Below are positions 58,041 through 64,000 of a DNA stretch of 64,000 nucleotides, piece by piece. The notes below the pieces were generated by a model that was given only the letters and a program-made list of their open reading frames with translations, searched no databases and was not told the DNA's origin. The position numbers and the translations under genes were made by a program. Origin of the DNA: Anthopleura xanthogrammica (lineage: Eukaryota; Cnidaria; Anthozoa; Actiniaria; Actiniidae); NCBI GenBank assembly GCA_964019055.1, contig OZ025208.1, forward strand, positions 64,501-128,500. Reading direction: 5' to 3'. Every line of letters starts with the position of its first letter. Position 1 is the first letter of the stretch.

Positions 58041-58219
58041 TATAAGCCAGTTAAAAGTTTAAAAATGGTTTTCAGTGCGCATTCGATTTTATCCCGAATT
58101 TCTCACCTTCTTTTGTTTAATTAAAAACAAAAGAAAGTTTAAACAAAAGAAGGTGAGAAATTCGGGATAAAATTGCATTGCCCACTGAAAACGATTCTCA
58201 AACTTTAAACTGGCTTATA
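58041..58219. mobile_element. Strong foldback upstream of gene E, about 80-bp arms
   Basis: tataagccagttaaaagttt … cgaatttctcaccttctttt is inverted around 58,125-58,130, ending aaactggcttata. Only a few mismatches occur. It is absent from the corresponding D upstream region. Confidence 0.85.
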
Positions 58220-58405
58220 GAATGGTTTCACAGCAGACATGTTATAGGACAGGAACCGCGATAAAATGTCTTTGTATGACAAGATATTTCATTTCCCTCA
58301 GAAGAACATTTCTATTTTGTTGTCCTACAACATGGCTGCATTGAGATCAACGACACGACCGATGTCTACTTTTTATTGGTGTTTTAGGTTGTACTATCTT
58401 CTGTG

Positions 58406-59620
58406 ATGAATCAAATGAAACAAGCTGTTTTCTTTTTATTACTTGTTGTGTCTATCGATCATCTACTCGGCTTGCGCATTAGGCATTTCAGAAGGGAAAT
58501 AATAAGACGGAATACAAGATCGAGTGATTCTACACGAGCAAGTAATTGTCTGTGTAAGTATTCAAAACAAATTAGTAGTTATTGAATTAGATTTTCTTAA
58601 ATATTCATATAATTTCCTAATACTCATGTATCGGTGTTATTCTTTTTGCTATTCTTTTTGTAGACAGTTGTCATTGTCATTGTCATTGTCATTGTCATTG
58701 TCATTGTCATTGTCATTGTCATTGTCATTGTCATTGTCATTGTCATTGTCATTGTCATTGTCATTGTCATTGTCATTGTCATTGTCATTGTCATTGTCAT
58801 TGTCATTGTCATTGTCATTGTCATTGTCATTGTCATTGTCATTGTCATTGTCATTGTCATTGTCATTGTCATTGTCATTGTCATTGTCATTGTCATTGTC
58901 ATTGTCATTGTCATTGTCATTGTCATTGTCATTGTCATTGTCATTGTCATTGTCATTGTCATTGTCATTGTCATTGTCATTGTCATTGTCATTGTCATTG
59001 TCATTGTCATTGTCATTGTCATTGTCATTGTCATTGTCATTGTCATTGTCATTGTCATTGTCATTGTCATTGTCATTGTCATTGTCATTGTCATTGTCAT
59101 TGTCATTGATAAATCATATCGTGCAGTAGTAATGCTTCGATTCTTGATATCAACCAGGTTTTGGATCAGATACTTTAAAAGGAGTGACTGGTGGGGGGGA
59201 CTTCTATTGTTCACACAACCCAAAATGCAATGTACAACTTCACCAAGTTGACCATGAAATCAGAACACCCAATCACAGTATCAACTACGTCTGTCCCTAT
59301 GGAGGATACATAAACTCCCTTTATTGGAGTGCTTCACGCTTTCAAGTTACGATTTGGTGTTGTCATGACAACCAGTCCCATAAAGACTGCTACTGGTCTG
59401 GTTGGCAAAACTGCTTTGGAAGTCCATTCAAGTTCTGGGTACCGGATGGATACTACATGGCTGGTATAAGAAGCGAATACAACAGCTCAGTAAAGAACGA
59501 GTAAGAGGAATACTTTTGAAATTAATATTATATGTATTGAATACGACTCTCATCAGATTTCTACTTTTCCATAAATTTTCTAGGTACACAAAAAATTGGG
59601 ACTTCTACGTGTGCAAATGA
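58406..59620 (+). CDS. Dermatopontin-like secreted protein E, 175 residues
   Basis: Exons 58,406-58,553, 59,158-59,500 and 59,584-59,620 (528 nt), same phases as gene D. The signal peptide is nearly identical to D (MNQMKQAVFFLLLVVSID). The exon-1 tail is more basic (RHFRREIIRRNTRS) than in D. Mature part: GGDFYCSHNP, INYVCPYGGYINSLYW, VTIWCC, CYWSGWQNCFGSPFKF, AGIRSEYNSS, and WDFYVCK at the end. The C-terminal Trp-Gln block is identical to D, whereas the middle is diverged, which suggests selection or conversion limited to the core. Function as in D is inferred. Confidence 0.8.
58668..59108. repeat. (TTGTCA)73 hexanucleotide tract in intron 1 of gene E
   Basis: 441 uninterrupted bases ending about 50 bases before exon 2. 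Flanking words (aaatcatatcgtgcagta) match those after the ATC tract in gene D. Confidence 0.97.
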
Positions 59621-61361
59621 GAACCAGAATGTCAGTTCCTCCAATGAACCACATACGGTTAATGGATTTTTTTCTTCCATGAGTACATTCTAAATCTACT
59701 CTACTTTCCAGAGGTTGTTTTGGTCTAGTGATTCTCAGTCATAGTTGGTTATACGTACTCTACCGATAGGCGATAGGGCAGACAGAGACCTGCCACCCAC
59801 GATATATCTTAAATAATGCATGTAATTAATATTACTATACTGCCACAAATCCCCTAGAGATGTTCTTATGATTACCACCGAGTTTTCCAACGTGTATCTT
59901 TTCACTACGGAACTCGACCCGACTCTCGTCAGGTACATAAACCTCTTATTCTCTGTTGTAGTATTTGCGCATGTTCTACTTCGAATTAATGGTCATTCAG
60001 CAAAGTAGAAAGATCACTAACGCATGCTTCTTTTGAGTAACACTGCTGACACTGCATGCTTGTGCTTTTTGTCTGATAGGAACAGCGCAATGGGACTGGG
60101 CTCCATGAGTGCTCGTGTTGGTGGAAACATAGCCCCCTAAATCGTCTAGTGGTATGTTTTGATTTTCTTCATACACTAGAATAGTCAGTTACTCCATCAA
60201 TCGCATCTAATTTTAATTCCTTATTCAGTCACAGGACTGAGCTTGATTAGTTGCCAACTACCATATTTAGTGTGAGCGCAATGATTACAGGGATTTCCCC
60301 CAGTTATTTTTACAACACATGCTCGGCAAGATGTCAGAGACTTCTAAAGCTAGGGACACAAGGTGCGATTTTTCATGCGACTTTGCAAAAACTAGATCGC
60401 ACCATGTGACCACCCGTGCTAGTTGCAGGCATCGTCGAACGCGCATTGCACTGGTGGACACACGGTGCGATCTCCCCGATGCAAGCAATGTTGGTGGCAT
60501 CGTCGAACGCGTATAAACTTTGTAGTTTTAATTATATGCAATTTTAATTATTTGTCTGGAATTGTTTTTAAAAGTACATATGTGTATTTAGTTAAGGACC
60601 ACCTAGCCTACTTTACTGCGAACTGTGAAACAAACGTGGACCCTAACAAACTAATCGTAGAAAAAGTTGAAAACTTTAGTTATCTTGGTTTTATTAGTGT
60701 TTCACATATTCCCCCTAAAACACTACTCAGAAACTTTTAATTAAAATTATGAATTTTACCGCAACAACCTGCCAGTTAACATTTCTTTTTTGCCGCATGC
60801 TGCTTTTTACCGTTTACGTATTTGCAATAGCAAGTGCCAAGACCTATTGAAGAAAAAAAAACTGTTTTAGATTAGGATGGAAAGGCGGATTTACAGGGGC
60901 GGTTTTTGCGAGGAATTTTTGCGGCGATTTTAGTAGGGATTTTTTTGTGGCGATTTTTGAAAATATCAGTATACATTTTGTCTTATACAATGCAGCTATA
61001 TTTAAGCAATAGAAACTAAGTTCTTATGACTCTACCGGTGAAATAGAGCACGCGGGATGTTGGGAGAAACACGAGAAAAGTTCAAAAATCACGAGCCGGA
61101 GGCGAGCAGAAGATATTTTAAGATTATAAAAACGTTTTATCATATGACCGTATTTCACTGTACGCGTGATTCTAAAAAAAACCTTTGGGGAAAATGTCGT
61201 CAGCAAACAAAGTACGCTTTTCCGAAAAGTGTAATAATTTCCCGTTCGGACTCGCCGTTCGGACTCGCTGCCGTCAATCATGTAAAAACTACGCATTTTG
61301 ATTCGCATTTATTAAAAACGCTTTGAAATCGATTTTTTATATGTGGTCATATGATAAAATG
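59621..61361. other. Intergenic, no gene recognised
   Basis: At 60,355-60,505 the words gtgcgat…, gcatcgtcgaacgcg (twice) and tcgcaccatgtgacc suggest an old TIR element. At 60,895-60,960 gggcggtttttgcgagg-type G-rich repeats occur. No exon was supported. Confidence 0.35.
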
Positions 61362-61502
61362 CTTATTGACTGAGTTAAGGTCGCTCCGAACGGGAAAATA
61401 TTTGGCTCTCGGTCCTTGGCACGGAACTCGCTGCGCTCGTTCCGTACTTCAGGACCTTGAGCCAAATATTTTCCCGTTCGGACCTCCCACTCAGTCAATA
61501 AG
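61362..61502. mobile_element. Foldback element, about 58-bp arms
   Basis: cttattgactgagttaaggt … gggaaaatatttggctc is inverted as gagccaaatattttccc … actcagtcaataag around a centre with cacggaactcgctgcgctcg. Confidence 0.85.
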
Positions 61503-62164
61503 TACATATTATTTTCTGATCAAAATTGAGATTCTCCAAACTATGTTTTCGTCGCTTTTCAATCTACTGACTGGCTGGAAGTTGCTTCGGCGAAAAGTCT
61601 TTTCGGCATATTTACTCTAGCATTTCGCAAGGTACATCTTCGAGTTTTACTTCTTTTACTCCTTTTCAGAGCACTATTCTAGTTGAAAAGTGTATGTCTT
61701 TGGTTTAAATTTGACAGAAAGTTTTAGTTTAAGCTTATAACAAATTGTTCAAGCGTATTTGTAAACAAGAAAGCCTGGTCAGCAATGTTAGACAATGCTG
61801 CGAATTCCAACCTTGAGCAGGCACTTTACAGGTATATTTTGTGTCTCTTTTGTCTTTTTATTTAAAAAAAACAAAACTTTGTTGAATGAAAATTCACTAC
61901 GAAAGATTAAAACAATCTTGAAAATCAGAAATTGCCCATTTTGTGCAGATTTTGGAGTTAAAATGTAGTAGAGAAACTTTCATTTGTGAGCTGTCAATCA
62001 CAAACCATGTCTTTACCGGTGAAATAGAGCATAGGTTTTTGGAGTGAATTAGCCAATGAGAGCGCGCGTACTATCTAAGCTATATTATAAAGCGTGATCA
62101 GTGTAAAGTAGACAGACAGACCGGTAACCAAAAACAACAGCAGACACTAATTATCTATAATTAC

Positions 62165-62239
62165 CCATGAATCCACAGTCCAAGCTCCAGTGTTGTGGGC
62201 AGCACCATCCCGAAATCATAAGGTGGTGGCAAAGTTCCT
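62165..62239 (-). CDS. Candidate internal exon of an unidentified minus-strand gene
   Basis: Flanked by ttttttcag| and |gtaatt. In the phase set by the exon at 62,657-62,699 it reads GTLPPPYDFGMVLPTTLELG without stop. The 2-nt/1-nt junction gives an unbroken frame across both exons. The family is not recognised and no further exons were found downstream within the window. Confidence 0.35.
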
Positions 62240-62656
62240 CTGAAAAAAGAAAGACAACTAAATGCATTTCAACGGTTTCCTCAACATTTTTGGTTTTATG
62301 ATCTGAATTTCTGTCATGGCTCAGTATGATGTATATACACAAGTAAAAAACCTTCTGGCGGCTGGGATATCGCCTGACTTAATTTTTATAACTGAAATAC
62401 AGGGCCGTAGCAAAGGGATGGGCTGTGGTGGTCACGTGTTGCTTGTTCCCCCTAGTTTTTCAAGGCTTGCTACGGCCCTGAAATAGGAAACCCATATATT
62501 TTGTTCATTTTTTTGTGTTTGCTGGCGTAACTTTGTTAACCAGTCTTTTTATTTCACCCTCACTTCAGTAAAAATTGATCGATTTTTGAGTTAGCCGTGC
62601 CCTGACTTAGATTAGAGGTTGTTTCAGGGTATGATAAAATTAAAGGTCTTACTTAC

Positions 62657-62699
62657 GGCCTGCGTTGCAGCATTTCGGATTTACTCGACAATTTCCTCT
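62657..62699 (-). CDS. Candidate internal exon (43 nt) of the same gene
   Basis: ccttatag|AGAGG … GCC|gtaagt. It reads RKLSSKSEMLQRRP and ends with two bases that join the exon at 62,239. Short, so support rests on the good splice sites and phase agreement. Confidence 0.35.
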
Positions 62700-62959
62700 C
62701 TATAAGGAAAAAAGAAAAAAATGTTCATCGTTATGAAGTTTAAGCAACTAAAGTTTACACGCAGAAGTTTCTGTTGTCTCTTTTTTTGTGTGGAAATTTA
62801 GAGGCTCAAAAATCGTTAAATTTTGACCGAAATTCCTATCACTTGCTAAATGAAAGAAGCCAAGTTTGATCCTATAATTTTGCTAATTGATTTCTATTTG
62901 ATAACTTGAATTAGATTGCAATTGATGTTTGAAACTTCATCTCCCTTTTGAGTTAAAAC

Positions 62960-63350
62960 TACTCAATATATTATTTACTGGGATACCTGTGGTAGCCCAG
63001 TTGTAAAATGCCCAATATTTAGTGTTTTTCCCCTTGATTCTTCTCCAAGAAAATCGACAAATTGTGCAATAATACAATCCTACCCAAGAGAAATTTGAAG
63101 CATCTTTTATAGGGTTCCTGTGTAAAGTACGATCATTTAGCATGTGTCAGCTGTCAATCAGTGCCATTATATTGTCAAGTGATTAAGAGTGGATGAACCT
63201 AGCTCATCACGCTAGAGAAATTAATGTCTACGCATGCTCTATTTCGTTGACTGCTGTAATTCAAGACAGCGGAGCTAGAAATGTTAATTTACTCGAAAAC
63301 AAGGAATTCTATTGTAAAGTATTCCAGGGTTTCTAAGAATTATTTTCAAA
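62960..63350 (-). repeat. Dispersed repeat, inverted relative to 7,900-8,130
   Basis: tactgggatacctgtggta (62,977) to gcatgctctatttcgttgac and gctgtaattcaagacag (63,230-63,270) match the earlier copy in reverse complement. This copy is longer by about 140 bp of unrelated or diverged centre. Confidence 0.7.
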
Positions 63351-64000
63351 TTTCATGGCCAATAGAGTATCTTGATTAACTACTATTTTGATTCAGTGCA
63401 TATAAAGTAAGGAGTAGATGATAAGTGATCTAATCATAAGACACGGTAGCGCAAGTAGGAGATATTCACGATAGACGCCATGATGGTGTTCATATCGTAA
63501 TGCAAATCAGCCATGTGGTCTTCAAGGGGCAATCTTTGGAACAAGAGACCATTTTTAAAAGATTGGCTCGTCATATATATAAAGATTTATTTTCATTCTA
63601 AATGCTGTTTCAAACTATCCACACACAAAAAGCATACAGTTTTAGAACTCTTACATTTGTCTCTGACTTAGCAAATCCAATAAGACCATTTTAAGAGCTG
63701 TTTATTTTCTAAACTAGTGCCCAAACAGTCCAAATTCGAGTATTTCATTAATCAGAAAAATGTTAACACATAATTACTGATAAACATTAAGATTAAATGA
63801 TAAATGAATGATAAATGATGAATAAGGAATAAAATAGAGATGTTTTTTGTCCTCTTGGGTTGTTGCTTTTACGCTTTCATATGCTTTCAGCTACGACCTT
63901 TTTTGAAATAGGTGTAAATACATCCAAAAGTAAAGGTATATGCGCGTGTGCGCATGCTCAGTGCTACAATGTAGATACCATCCCACATCCAACATTAAAA
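63351..64000. other. No recognisable feature to the window end
   Basis: AT-rich. A minus-strand ATG frame near 63,510 is short and has no donor. Confidence 0.4.

Noticed and set aside
58524..59223. Ser-Leu and Met-Thr repeat proteins
   Set aside because: Translation of the intronic (TTGTCA)n tract; the genuine exons of gene E end at 58,553 and resume at 59,158.

Overview
The window is nuclear DNA of an animal. It is AT-rich and intron-dense, with GT-AG introns, and is packed with minisatellites, microsatellites and small inverted-repeat transposons. The domain mix fits an anthozoan cnidarian, most likely a reef coral: secreted PAN/Apple-EGF-fibrinogen proteins in a recent local cluster, small cysteine-rich dermatopontin-like proteins, L2/CR1-type non-LTR elements, and foldback elements. 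The organism is an inference from protein families and repeat style; no species marker is visible.

Positions 1-13,900 are mostly gene-poor. There are three consecutive minisatellites (89, 81 and 31 bp units), several MITE-like elements, a decayed ORF of the type found at the C-terminus of retroelement proteins, and a minus-strand non-LTR retrotransposon. The retrotransposon is itself split by an inserted TIR element.

Positions 13,900-30,000 hold three paralogous three-exon genes for a secreted PAN/Apple + EGF + fibrinogen-C protein. A and B lie in tandem on the + strand and C is on the - strand. C is open throughout. A carries one extra T in the signal-peptide exon. B has lost the GT splice donor after its EGF exon. 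The copies are mosaic: exon 1 is nearly identical in all three, whereas exon 3 of A matches C and exon 3 of B is diverged in its C-terminal half. Transposon insertions and matching empty sites allow the events to be ordered.

Positions 33,110-52,841 (minus strand) are a single large gene that long-ORF inspection hides completely. It has 21 coding exons of 24-191 nt with matching phases, totalling 1,884 nt (627 residues plus stop). It encodes a TMCC-family protein (transmembrane and coiled-coil domains, ER membrane). Nearly every sizeable intron carries its own long tandem array, including a 2.2-kb higher-order satellite, an (ATGG)123 and a (TTCG)77 tract. Part of its transmembrane exon is tandemly duplicated.

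Positions 54,400-59,620 (+ strand) are two tandem three-exon genes (179 and 175 residues) for secreted dermatopontin-like proteins. They have homologous promoters, and intron 1 carries a simple-repeat tract at the same place but with a different motif in each copy. The last 4 kb hold foldback elements, a dispersed repeat also present near 7.9 kb, and two candidate exons of a further minus-strand gene.
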